DNA of 64,000 bases, taken from NCBI GenBank assembly GCA_963575745.1, contig CAUYUJ010015687.1:184372-248371 (forward strand). Reading direction: 5' to 3'. The stretch's first letter is position 1; the number at the start of each line of letters is the position of its first letter. The DNA comes from Prorocentrum cordatum. Its lineage: Eukaryota; Sar; Dinophyceae; Prorocentrales; Prorocentraceae. Positions 20,973 through 29,413 of this stretch are shown piece after piece. A program made the position numbers and the translations under genes. The notes under the pieces were generated by a model. It saw only the letters and a program-made list of their open reading frames with translations. It ran no database searches and was not told the origin of the DNA.

Positions 20973-22393
20973 TTTGGACGTTACCAGTCTATCTGTGTAA
21001 AATTTGAAAGTTCGTTTTAAGAACAGGTATTCTCTTCACCTAGCGGGTTATGCCGCGTCTGCCAGTTAAACTCCCAGGTCCGTAGCTGCAATATTACTAT
21101 CAAAAGACTTGAGGGGTCCGTCGGCCGTTTCCAGTTGACGGTTTTTCGTGCTTAACTCGAGATTTTGAACGGCTACAGAGATGATACGACAGAACAAGAT
21201 TCAGAATCACCAGGCGCGTTCGTCTGTTCCATCGGGAGGTCTTAACTCGTCCTACTCGAGCTAGATCCGCGAAGCTTTCGTATTATACGAATCATTTTGA
21301 CGCGTGTTTTCGGTTTCTCTTAACTGAAGATTTAGAAGAACTACAGAGCTGGTGCGCATCAACCGATCCAGTATCACCCGGCGCGTTTTTTTCTCGCATC
21401 GAGAGGTCCGAACTCGGTCCGGCACTCGAGCTAGGTTCACGAAGCGAAGATGCAAGAAAAAGCATGTATTTCGACCTTTTCTCTTCACGCTTGAGAAGCT
21501 TTCTTCGTGTGCTCCGAGCAGCGCCGCGCGAGAAAAGAGCTCTACGAGGCTGCTGGTGGTTACCTGGTTGACGGTTTACTGCCGGATTCCAGTTAGCAGA
21601 CCCGACCAGAAGAGAATGTGACAACTTTGGGTCGGTTTTGCTAATCTTTGAAAGATATTCAACAATTCATTAGGAGAACGGGTATTCTTTCCACATGTAG
21701 TGGGTTATGCCGTGTCTGATAGTTAAATTCTCAGGTCCGTAGCTGCAATATTCCTATCAATAGACTTGAGGAACTATCGGCCGTTTCGAGTCATCTTGAC
21801 ACGCGTTGACGGTTTTCTGTATTCAACTCGAGATTCAGGACAGCTATAGAGGTGATACTTACAGAAATCGATTCAGAATCATCAGGCGCGTTCGTCTGCT
21901 GCATCCAGAGGCCTGACCTCGGTCTGCTACTCGAGCTAGGGCCGTCAAACTATTTCTGTTATTCGAGTCGTCTTGACCAGTGATGTCGGTGTTCTGTACT
22001 GAACTTAATATTCACAGGAGCTACATAACTGATACGCACATAACCAGTTAAGTATCACCAGACGCGTGCGTCTGTTGCAGAAGGCTAAACTCGTTCTGCT
22101 ACTCGAGCTAGGTTCACAACACTGTTCGTATTTCTCAAGTTCTCTTTAGAGGCGCTGTCGGTATTCTGCACTTAACTGAAGCTGTAGCACAGCTACAAAG
22201 CTGGTACGCACAGAAACCGATACATAATGATCAAAGGCGTTTGGCTGAAGCATCTAGAGCTCTGAAAAGAGTCTGCTTCTCGAGCTAAGTGTATTTGTAG
22301 GTGGCAGATTTTTTAGAGTTGTTTGGCCCTCGCTTAAGCTTGCTCCACGTGTTCCGGGGAGCTGGGCAAAGTAAAGAGCTCTACGAGGTCCCC
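20973..22393 (+). repeat. Two type C units; the second is cut by LINE-2
   Basis: 20973-21593 starts with a D end (TTTGGACGTTACCAG) joined to a type C body and ends with a decayed palindrome (GCTGGTGGTTACC...) and CAGT 21590-21593. 21594-22393 is a longer type C unit with three or four monomers and 3' arm GAGCTCTACGAGG at 22377-22389; after GTCCCC the palindrome's left stem is missing and LINE-2 begins. The right half resumes at 28400 and ends in CAGT 28428-28431. Confidence 0.75.
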
Positions 22394-22418
22394 TGGCTCA
22401 AGAACCGCACGGCTCAAG
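22394..22418 (+). other. Truncated dinoflagellate spliced-leader relics at the LINE-2 5' end
   Basis: TGGCTCAAG at the junction and GGCTCAAG 17 bases later match the last 9 and 8 nt of DinoSL. Known: dinoflagellate nuclear mRNAs receive the leader by trans-splicing, and retroposed copies keep truncated leaders. Inferred: the LINE-2 template RNA was trans-spliced. The alternative is a chance 9-nt match, unlikely because it falls exactly on the element boundary and LINE-4 shows the same. Confidence 0.75.
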
Positions 22419-22577
22419 AACCGCAAGGGTTCTAGCGTGCTCCCCCCTCCCCCCTCCACCTCCGCGCTGGTCTCCGCTCCCTCTGGGCGCGTCCGCGCTG
22501 GTCTCCGCTCCCTCTGGGCGCGTTCTCTCCTCCCTCGGGGCGCGCACTCCCCCGCGGGCGCCGCCATGGTATTCTGA

Positions 22578-23948
22578 TTCTGGGAATTTCCAGCCACGTC
22601 TTGGGACGAGCCTGAGGACCAGGCTAGGCTTCTGGAGCAGTTGGGTCTTGGCAATTGGCTTGAGACAAGGGAGCAGTGGCTTCAGAGGCAGACTTCATTA
22701 GATCTTGACGACGACAGGCTCATCAGCCCGACGGTCCCCCTTACTCGTACAGAAGGGTATCGCTTCGATTCAGTTCTCAGGGTTGCTTCAGCTCAACTAC
22801 TTAAACGACGCAGAGAGGAACAGGGCTTTCGAAATCGTTGGAATATCCCCGAAGATCTCCTTAGAGGCGACGTAGGAATTATGTCGAGCTCCGTGGAAGC
22901 AGCTGCTGCTACTGCGGGTACTAAGAGACAGCGAGGTCCTGATGTCCAGGCGCGCAGGACCCAGACGCTTGCACAATTCACTGACCCCTTCCAGCGTATG
23001 ATGATTGAGGGAATGTTCAAACAGGAAGACGTAGGTGACGATATCCGTGAGACTGTGGAGGCCACAAAGACAGACATCAAGAGGATGGACGGAGTTTTAG
23101 CAGAACACACTAAACGTATGGACGAGACGGATAAACGTATGGACGAACTCGAGAAAACACTGAAAACGGTTCAGAATGGGAGTGCGGTGTCTACCTTCAG
23201 TGCTGGGAGTGGCCCCGCTGACGGGGGCGGTGGAGGAGGCGGGGCTAGGAGCCAATTCTCTCCAACATATATCGAGGTCAAGGGGTGGGTTACGGACTGG
23301 GCCAATCATCAGAATCGTTGTGCTCAAATGTTGACTTCTGACGACACCATGATACTCGTGGACAATATATCCAAAGTGATTGCCTCAGATGACCAGGCCT
23401 TTCTCAGCAAGGAGGGGACAGAGCGTATCAATGCGGGTCGCTACATGTTCGGCAGTTGTCGCATCAAATTTCTTCCATTCACTGATCGAGAAGTGTTATA
23501 TCGTTTCCAGAAGCTTCTCAGGATCATTGTGACTCCCACTGCGCAGCGAGCCCCCTTGCCAGAGGGGACGACTATTCCAGACCCCAGCGTGCTCATCGCA
23601 GGCATGACGCAGGTCATCGACCCGACTCAATTACGTTTCAATATCGAATCAGCTCCCTGGAAGCGCGACCATGTTCGTGCAGTTGGTCGCTTCTGCGGGG
23701 CCTGGCGTAACGTGTGCCAGCGCCACAACTTGGTCCTGGAGGTGAGGGGAGAGGTTGGCCCCCCGAAATCGAACATGTGGGTCAAGGCTCAGGGCGACCG
23801 ACTCCTCCGCCCGATCTGTATCGCTGAATTCGGAGCAGCCCAGACGTGGACGATCCATGAGACGCAGTGGGGCCAACTTCAGGTGAAGTTCCCAAATCTG
23901 ACGATCACAGCGACGGACTTCGAGGTCGAGGTCAACCGCAAGGTGTGA
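22578..23948 (+). CDS. LINE-2 ORF1 protein (coiled coil plus conserved C-terminal domain)
   Basis: The frame is open from 22578 to TGA 23946-23948. Counting from 22641: residues ~34-55 hold a GYRFDSVL motif followed by basic KRRREE; a basic KRQRG follows ATG 22881; residues ~132-180 form a coiled coil with heptads; a Gly-rich linker lies near 192-204; YIEVKGW is at ~210 and APWKRDHVRAVGRF at ~338-351. Both C-terminal motifs recur in LINE-3 and LINE-4. ORF1 proteins of this class bind RNA and assemble the LINE ribonucleoprotein. The start is unclear: a strong-context ATG (22566) is in frame but followed by TGA at its fourth codon. The next in-frame ATG (22881) would exclude the conserved GYxF segment. 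Confidence 0.82.
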   Translation, partial: FWEFPATSWDEPEDQARLLEQLGLGNWLETREQWLQRQTSLDLDDDRLISPTVPLTRTEGYRFDSVLRVASAQLLKRRREEQGFRNRWNIPEDLLRGDVGIMSSSVEAAAATAGTKRQRGPDVQARRTQTLAQFTDPFQRMMIEGMFKQEDVGDDIRETVEATKTDIKRMDGVLAEHTKRMDETDKRMDELEKTLKTVQNGSAVSTFSAGSGPADGGGGGGGARSQFSPTYIEVKGWVTDWANHQNRCAQMLTSDDTMILVDNISKVIASDDQAFLSKEGTERINAGRYMFGSCRIKFLPFTDREVLYRFQKLLRIIVTPTAQRAPLPEGTTIPDPSVLIAGMTQVIDPTQLRFNIESAPWKRDHVRAVGRFCGAWRNVCQRHNLVLEVRGEVGPPKSNMWVKAQGDRLLRPICIAEFGAAQTWTIHETQWGQLQVKFPNLTITATDFEVEVNRKV

Positions 23949-23951
23949 CCG
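23946..23951 (+). other. Candidate readthrough stop TGA-CCG between ORF1 and ORF2 of LINE-2
   Basis: ORF1 and ORF2 share one frame, separated only by this TGA. From 23949 the frame is open through the endonuclease start (G-C-W-N). The first in-frame ATG (HMRACGG) lies behind the endonuclease Asn, so initiation there would remove a catalytic residue. LINE-3 and LINE-4 have the same arrangement with TGA-CGG. Confidence 0.6.
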
Positions 23952-26900
23952 AATCGGCACCGGCTGTCGGGGATCAAGTTGGGATGCTGGAACCTCGACA
24001 AGGCTGGTGAGAACAACTTCAGAGGCGTGGAGGTGCTCAACCATATGCGTGCATGTGGCGGTCTGTTCGCGCTTCAGGAGGCCCAGAATATAATTCATGC
24101 AGATGCCGCCCGTCTCGGATGGCAGATCAAGCATAGTGCCTGCAGGAAGGCGGGGCTCCTCTTCGATCGAAGTTGGGCCTCGACGTCCAGGGAATTCGTT
24201 ACTACTTTCTCTAGATTCGCCATTGGTGTGTTCGGTACTTCCATCTCGCCCTTGGTTGTCTGCTCTCTCTACCTGCCCGATTCTCATCGAGAAGATTGCG
24301 AAGCGGAGTATGAACTCACGCTTGAGCGGGTGTCTGCCACTTTCAGAAGCCTCAGACACAGGTATAGCCAGGCCAGCTTTGTTTGTTTGCTTGACGGGAA
24401 TGTTGAGCTACCGCCACTATGTGAGTTAGAATGTAATGGGGAATTGTATCTTGCCACGGGAGAGGGCTTGAGGAAGGAGGTCAGGACCTTGGCATGTGGT
24501 ACGGAGGAGAGGGAGCGTATCAACAGGAGGAGGAGGATGATGGAGATGCTACTGGGGTTCATGCAGACCCACATGTTTAAGGCGGCCAATACCTTTTCTG
24601 CAGATAGGCGTCCTACTTGGGAAGCGTGGGGCGAGCAACGTAGCTTTGGACGAATTCAGAAGGTGCTCGATTACATCTTGGTGCCCAGCCGCTGGGAGTG
24701 CTCTGAGTGTGAAGTTTCTTGGTGTTATGCAAGAGGAGGAAGGAGGAATAGGAGTCGATTAAGTGATCATGCACTTCTAACTGGGCAGTTTGCATCGCCT
24801 GGCCGTGTGATTGTGCGACGTGACGACAGGGGGCGGGTGGAGCCGCCAGCGCCCTCTTTGGTAGGATATCGATGCGTGACATGGGGCGATGAGTTCAATG
24901 CCAGGAGGAGGGTGGATCGGAGCTTGGGAGATGTTGTGTTTCGTGGGATTCCCGCGCGTTCTCTCGAGATGGAGCCAGCCAGCTTGCCTAGCACGCTCAT
25001 GCAGTCTTTTGTTGCTGCTCCTGACGTGGACTTTACCACGGCGCAGAGTGGCAAGCAGAGGCCACCTGTGAGGCCGACCGAGTTGACTCGTCTTTTGGAG
25101 AGATGGCGGGAACTACCGTCAGACACGACTCCAGAGGAAAAGAAACGTTTCAGGAGTGAGATTAATCTACATCGCCGTCGATATCGCAGAGATGCTGCAG
25201 CCTGGAAGTGTCCCCTCAATCGTCGAAAGACTCGTCATCATATTAAACACTTGGTGGTGGAAGGCCAGGAGACGGAGGACAGGGAGGTTTGGAGGAAGGA
25301 GCTCGACAGTTTCTGCAGAAATAAGCTTTCATCGGATCAGATGCGGGAGGAGAACGCTAGTATGATGGAGGAGATCAAGGAGAAGGCGAGGGAGGAGCTT
25401 TGTAGCAGCACGTATTCGACCATCACTATGGCGTTACTCGGACGTGGGCGGGCGCGCCTCCGTACACAACGAGCCACAGGGCCAGATCGAGTACCGTGTG
25501 AGGTGTTAAAGTGTCTCCCTTGGACGGTATTGCGCAACATCCGACGCCTGTTCGACGATATGCTACACATGTGCACGCCGTGCCCCTCCTCATGGCGTGA
25601 TAGCCTCATCTCCTTTATGCCCAAGCTTCCTGGCATCACGGATCTTAGGGACGGTAGGCTTCTATGTATGCAGAACGCTATTGCACGATGGTATAGCACA
25701 TGTATTGTTATCTTGGTGGAACAACATGTCGAGCGAAACGGTCTCTTTCGCCCTCTCGGACTTTACGGCTTCCAATCTAATCGCACCACGAACGAGATCA
25801 CGGCGAGTTTGAAACACATCGGCCAGCATGCTTCTACATGGGGAAAGGGGGAAACAGCACATCTGGCCAATGCAGATATCCTACAAGCCTTCGACCATTG
25901 CACGGTAGCCAATGTTAGACGGGGTTTACAGCACGCGCATGTACCTTATCATCTTCAATATGCATTTCTTGATCCACTATGCGATAGTGTGGGGACGGTT
26001 TGCCATGAAAGTATCGAGGTGGAGGGTGTGAGATGGGATAGATGTATTAGAACGGGCGGAGCCGAGGGACCCCTAGGTTTCAATCTTATTATTGCTGCGA
26101 TGTGGCAGGAAACCTTCCGACAATGGGATAGACAGAACATAGGCTATCAAGTGTGTTTTAAAACTGGGGACCCCATGGAGTCTGGCAAGTCGTCCTACAC
26201 GTCGGTCGCCAATCACTTCGTATGGGCAGATAATTGCTACATCTTGGCACGAAGCAGGGAAGAATTGGCACACATGATTCACGACCTTACCGTTAGACTC
26301 CAAGATTTCGGCATGCGCTGGAAACCCTCAAGCTTGCTTTACATGGTCTTCGGAGCCGACGCTGCGAGAGATGCAGAGGGGCAGATCCTATCTTCAGCCG
26401 ACTTGCTTGTACCCTTCTTGAATGACGTAATGCGGTTCAGGCGTGTTACCGAGATGACGGTTCTAGGCGTCCAGTTGTTCTCTGATTATAAGTACTCCTC
26501 ACACCTTGACGTGGGCTCTAGGATTGAGGCGGCTCGTCGGACATTTTATTCCCAGGCAGGATATTTTCGGAACAAAAGCACGCCTCTTAAGGATAAGTTC
26601 CTACGGTACCAGCAAAAGGTTCAGAGTATTGCCCTTTTCGGTGCGGACGGCTGCGCGGCCGACAAGGATAGCCTCCATGCATTGCACGCGTTTGAGGGCA
26701 AGTGTTTATGCTTCATGCTTCGATGCCGCCGAGAACCAGACGAATCCCATGCTACATGGAACGAGAGAAGATACAGCGATGCCAGATCGAGGTTCGCAGA
26801 GGCTGGGTACCGCAGCTTGGTCCAGAGATTTCTCCGAGCTCAGTGGCTGCTGGCAAAGGATGTCTCGGCATATGCGCAGAGGTTGTATCAGGGAGAGGAC

Positions 26901-27941
26901 ATGACGGACGAGCATAGAGCATGGAGTGATGCACGCATGTGTTTGATTGCCTTTGGGATAAGTTATGACACGCTGCGCACACTTGAGGGAGAAGCCCTTC
27001 GGGCTTTCGGCAAGTGGAGGGAATGTGGAGTTAAGAAACGCTGGAGGTCAGGAGGGCAAGCGATCGGACAACGTTGTTGGCAGACACCCTTTCATGAGTT
27101 CTTTGGCCCACGGTGGTGGGAAGTATTCCAAGGTGGCCTTCATGCCTTCATGCAGTTTGCAGCTCATCATTGTACACCCTCTATGCTCAAGCTTTTCCAG
27201 AAGAAATGCAAAGGTATCCATGACGGTAACTCCCCCGTCTTTCTGGCTGAACGAAATGAGGAGTATGTTGTTACAGATGACGATTCTCCCGCTGCGCGCC
27301 TGCGATTCAGTAAGAGATTAGCTATCCACAATATGAAGAGCACATGTTGGGACGTGACTTCAGGAGGCGTGCCGTTGGAGATCACAGGAGATTCTCTTCT
27401 TATCATTTGCTGGCTTTGCGGCCTCTGGAAGGCCGATAATCACTTATACCAGACACGTGTTGATAATATGATTAATTCTTTGGAAGGAATGTGTTGTATG
27501 TATGGTGTCAGACCTGCTGAAGCAGGACGCGATCTTCTCAAGCATGAGTTTCGGGAATGGAACGAGAAAGCCGACCTCCTTACCCACCAGGCCCGCGAGG
27601 GCCCCCAATGCACGAACGAACAGTACCAGTTGCAGCCATACGAACAGTCATGCTATGAACCTTGCCTCATCAAAGCGGGCTTTGATGGTGGTGTGTGCAG
27701 CCTGGGAGCAGGAAGTGGAGCTTGGATTCAGATTGGACTGCGGTCTCGATTCTCCCATCTATCGCCCACCTCTTCCTTCTGTGAATCCCCACAGATTATC
27801 TTCAAGGACGTTTACGTTTGCTCCTTCGCTCTCCAAGACGGGTCCACGGTGACGGATGCGGAACTCTCCGCTGCAGAGTGCGTTATTGCAGCACTCCCAC
27901 GGGTTTTGCAGGCCTATTTTAGCGATAAGTTGTGTGATTGA
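23949..27941 (+). CDS. LINE-2 ORF2: APE endonuclease, reverse transcriptase, circularly permuted RNase H
   Basis: Intact frame of 1330 codons; numbering from Leu 23979. Endonuclease: N5 (GCWN), E34 (LQEA), LLDGNVEL, H264 (LSDH). RT: TGPDRV; LLCMQNAIARWYS; GFQSNRTTNEI; motif A with D633 (ADILQAFDH); motif B GGAEGPLGFN; motif C WADN with D751-N752 where F/YADD is usual. Thumb: FEGKCLCFML. Linker: AIGQRCWQ and FFGPRWW. RNase H motifs are in the order GDS (D1138), EWNEKAD (D1199), FDGG (D1236), VTDAELSA (E1295), so the first half of the usual fold follows the second. Role: nick the target, prime reverse transcription and degrade the RNA strand. No ATG precedes the endonuclease motif; readthrough of the ORF1 stop is inferred. 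Confidence 0.92.
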   Translation, partial: PNRHRLSGIKLGCWNLDKAGENNFRGVEVLNHMRACGGLFALQEAQNIIHADAARLGWQIKHSACRKAGLLFDRSWASTSREFVTTFSRFAIGVFGTSISPLVVCSLYLPDSHREDCEAEYELTLERVSATFRSLRHRYSQASFVCLLDGNVELPPLCELECNGELYLATGEGLRKEVRTLACGTEERERINRRRRMMEMLLGFMQTHMFKAANTFSADRRPTWEAWGEQRSFGRIQKVLDYILVPSRWECSECEVSWCYARGGRRNRSRLSDHALLTGQFASPGRVIVRRDDRGRVEPPAPSLVGYRCVTWGDEFNARRRVDRSLGDVVFRGIPARSLEMEPASLPSTLMQSFVAAPDVDFTTAQSGKQRPPVRPTELTRLLERWRELPSDTTPEEKKRFRSEINLHRRRYRRDAAAWKCPLNRRKTRHHIKHLVVEGQETEDREVWRKELDSFCRNKLSSDQMREENASMMEEIKEKAREELCSSTYSTITMALLGRGRARLRTQRATGPDRVPCEVLKCLPWTVLRNIRRLFDDMLHMCTPCPSSWRDSLISFMPKLPGITDLRDGRLLCMQNAIARWYSTCIVILVEQHVERNGLFRPLGLYGFQSNRTTNEITASLKHIGQHASTWGKGETAHLANADILQAFDHCTVANVRRGLQHAHVPYHLQYAFLDPLCDSVGTVCHESIEVEGVRWDRCIRTGGAEGPLGFNLIIAAMWQETFRQWDRQNIGYQVCFKTGDPMESGKSSYTSVANHFVWADNCYILARSREELAHMIHDLTVRLQDFGMRWKPSSLLYMVFGADAARDAEGQILSSADLLVPFLNDVMRFRRVTEMTVLGVQLFSDYKYSSHLDVGSRIEAARRTFYSQAGYFRNKSTPLKDKFLRYQQKVQSIALFGADGCAADKDSLHALHAFEGKCLCFMLRCRREPDESHATWNERRYSDARSRFAEAGYRSLVQRFLRAQWLLAKDVSAYAQRLYQGEDMTDEHRAWSDARMCLIAFGISYDTLRTLEGEALRAFGKWRECGVKKRWRSGGQAIGQRCWQTPFHEFFGPRWWEVFQGGLHAFMQFAAHHCTPSMLKLFQKKCKGIHDGNSPVFLAERNEEYVVTDDDSPAARLRFSKRLAIHNMKSTCWDVTSGGVPLEITGDSLLIICWLCGLWKADNHLYQTRVDNMINSLEGMCCMYGVRPAEAGRDLLKHEFREWNEKADLLTHQAREGPQCTNEQYQLQPYEQSCYEPCLIKAGFDGGVCSLGAGSGAWIQIGLRSRFSHLSPTSSFCESPQIIFKDVYVCSFALQDGSTVTDAELSAAECVIAALPRVLQAYFSDKLCD

Positions 27942-28399
27942 TGATTCTCATTTGTGTTGTTGCCTTCATGCGTGCACACATTGTGTTGATGTACACACTC
28001 CTTATAAGAGCTGCCGGAGGCCACCGCCTAAGCCGCCCCCCACGTGCTTGGCGTGGTGAGGCTTTCGCCTTAGCCGCTCGGTGGCCCGCGTTTGGCGTGC
28101 CCGCCCGCCTCGGACTGGACGGGGCCTTAGGGCCCGTGTGTCCGCGAAACGAAAAACCACGTTTTGGGTAGCGTATCAACCAGCTCTTACACCATTCTCT
28201 AACCTGTTCCAACACCTTTGCAGTCTCACATGTTGTGCTGCATCCTTTTCCTTGCTCCTGCATCCTATTCCGATGCCTATGCCACAGTGGCTCGGCAGTG
28301 TGATGATAAGAAGTGCCTTCTCTAGCTACCCTGTGCTCCGTTTGGGAGTCTTAGGGCTCAGCTGTCACAGCTGTCCGCGCCCTGACTCAAACTCAAAAA
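27942..28399 (+). other. LINE-2 3' UTR
   Basis: Non-coding tail from the ORF2 stop to the insertion point. It contains CTTATAAGAGCTGCC, similar to AATAAGAGCT in the LINE-1 tail, and GC-rich blocks. It ends with ACTCAAACTCAAAAA directly against the target ACCAGG. No poly(A) signal or long A tail is seen. Confidence 0.7.
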
Positions 28400-28431
28400 A
28401 CCAGGTTGACGGTTTACCGACGGCGCCCAGT

Positions 28432-29413
28432 CTCGACGGACCTTTCGGTGACTTTTGGTCGGTTGAAAATTTTGTTCTCGAAATTCCTTAATTCGTTTGA
28501 GCTCTATTATTTTTTCCCGTGAGATTCGATCTTATTCCCGCTCCCCATCTTGATCTTAGCTCGGTCGGGTAACTTTTACTGCCAAAAGCGTCCCGGCGGG
28601 ATCGGCCGTTTCCAGTCATCTTGATACGCGCTCTCGGTATATTGGACTTAACTCGAGATACAGGATTAGGTATGTAAAACTATTCGTATTATTCGAGTCA
28701 TCTTGACAGGCGCTCTCGGTTTTCTGTCCTTCACTCCAGCTATATGACAGGTACAGAGCTGATACTTTCAGAAACCGATTTAGAATCATCAGTCGCGTTC
28801 GTCTGTTGAATCGAGAGCTCTGACTCGGTCTGCTGCCCGATCTAGAATCGCGAAACTATTCGTATTGTTCGAGTCATCTGAGGTGATGTCGGTTTTCTGT
28901 ACTTAACTCGGGCTGTAGGGGTGCTACAGTGCTGGTAGTCACAGGAATCGATTTGGAGAAATCAGGCGCGTCGGCCTTTCGACTCCAGAGCTCAGAACTC
29001 GGTCTGCTGCCCGAACTAGGTCCGCGAAGCTGTTCGTATTGTTCGAGTCATCCTGAGAAGTGCTGTCGGTTTTCTGCACTTAACTGGGGCTGTGGGGGGG
29101 CTGCTGGGCTGGTAATCACATGAATCGATTCGGAGACATCAGACGCGTCCGCCTGTCGCATTCAGAGTTCTGACCTCGGTCTGATACTCAAGCTAGGTTT
29201 GCCAAACCATTCGTATTGTTCGTAGAAGAGCTACAGAGCTCGTACAGAAGACAATCCAGAAACATCGGGGGCGCTCGGCTGTTCCATCGAGAGGTCTGAA
29301 GTCGCTTGGGCTGAAAACTATTCGTTCTCTGCAGACATACATTACATATTGTCAGGAAGCTCTACGAGTCCCCCGGCGGTGAGAAGGTTGACGGTTTACC
29401 GCTGGCGTCCAGT
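28432..29413 (+). repeat. Type A composite repeat with hairpin
   Basis: Starts at CTCGACGGACCTTTCGGTG directly after CAGT (28428-28431). Leader, about four monomers, arm GGAAGCTCTACGAGT, palindrome with variant GGCGGTGA, CAGT 29410-29413. Confidence 0.77.

Larger units (their letters stand above)
22394..28399 (+). mobile_element. LINE-2: near-complete non-LTR retrotransposon with SL relic
   Basis: Length ~6.0 kb: GC-rich 5' UTR, ORF1, ORF2 and a 3' UTR of ~460 bp ending in a short A-run (CTCAAACTCAAAAA) against ACCAGGTTGAC. The first nine bases, TGGCTCAAG (22394-22402), equal the 3' end of DinoSL; GGCTCAAG recurs at 22411-22418 within a 16-bp tandem repeat. The 5' UTR also has a 31-bp direct repeat (22462-22492, 22493-22523). 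There is no target-site duplication: about 8 bp of the palindrome's left stem are lost, while the 3' junction at ACC is as in the other copies. ORF2 is unbroken, so this is the copy most likely to have been active recently. Confidence 0.9.
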
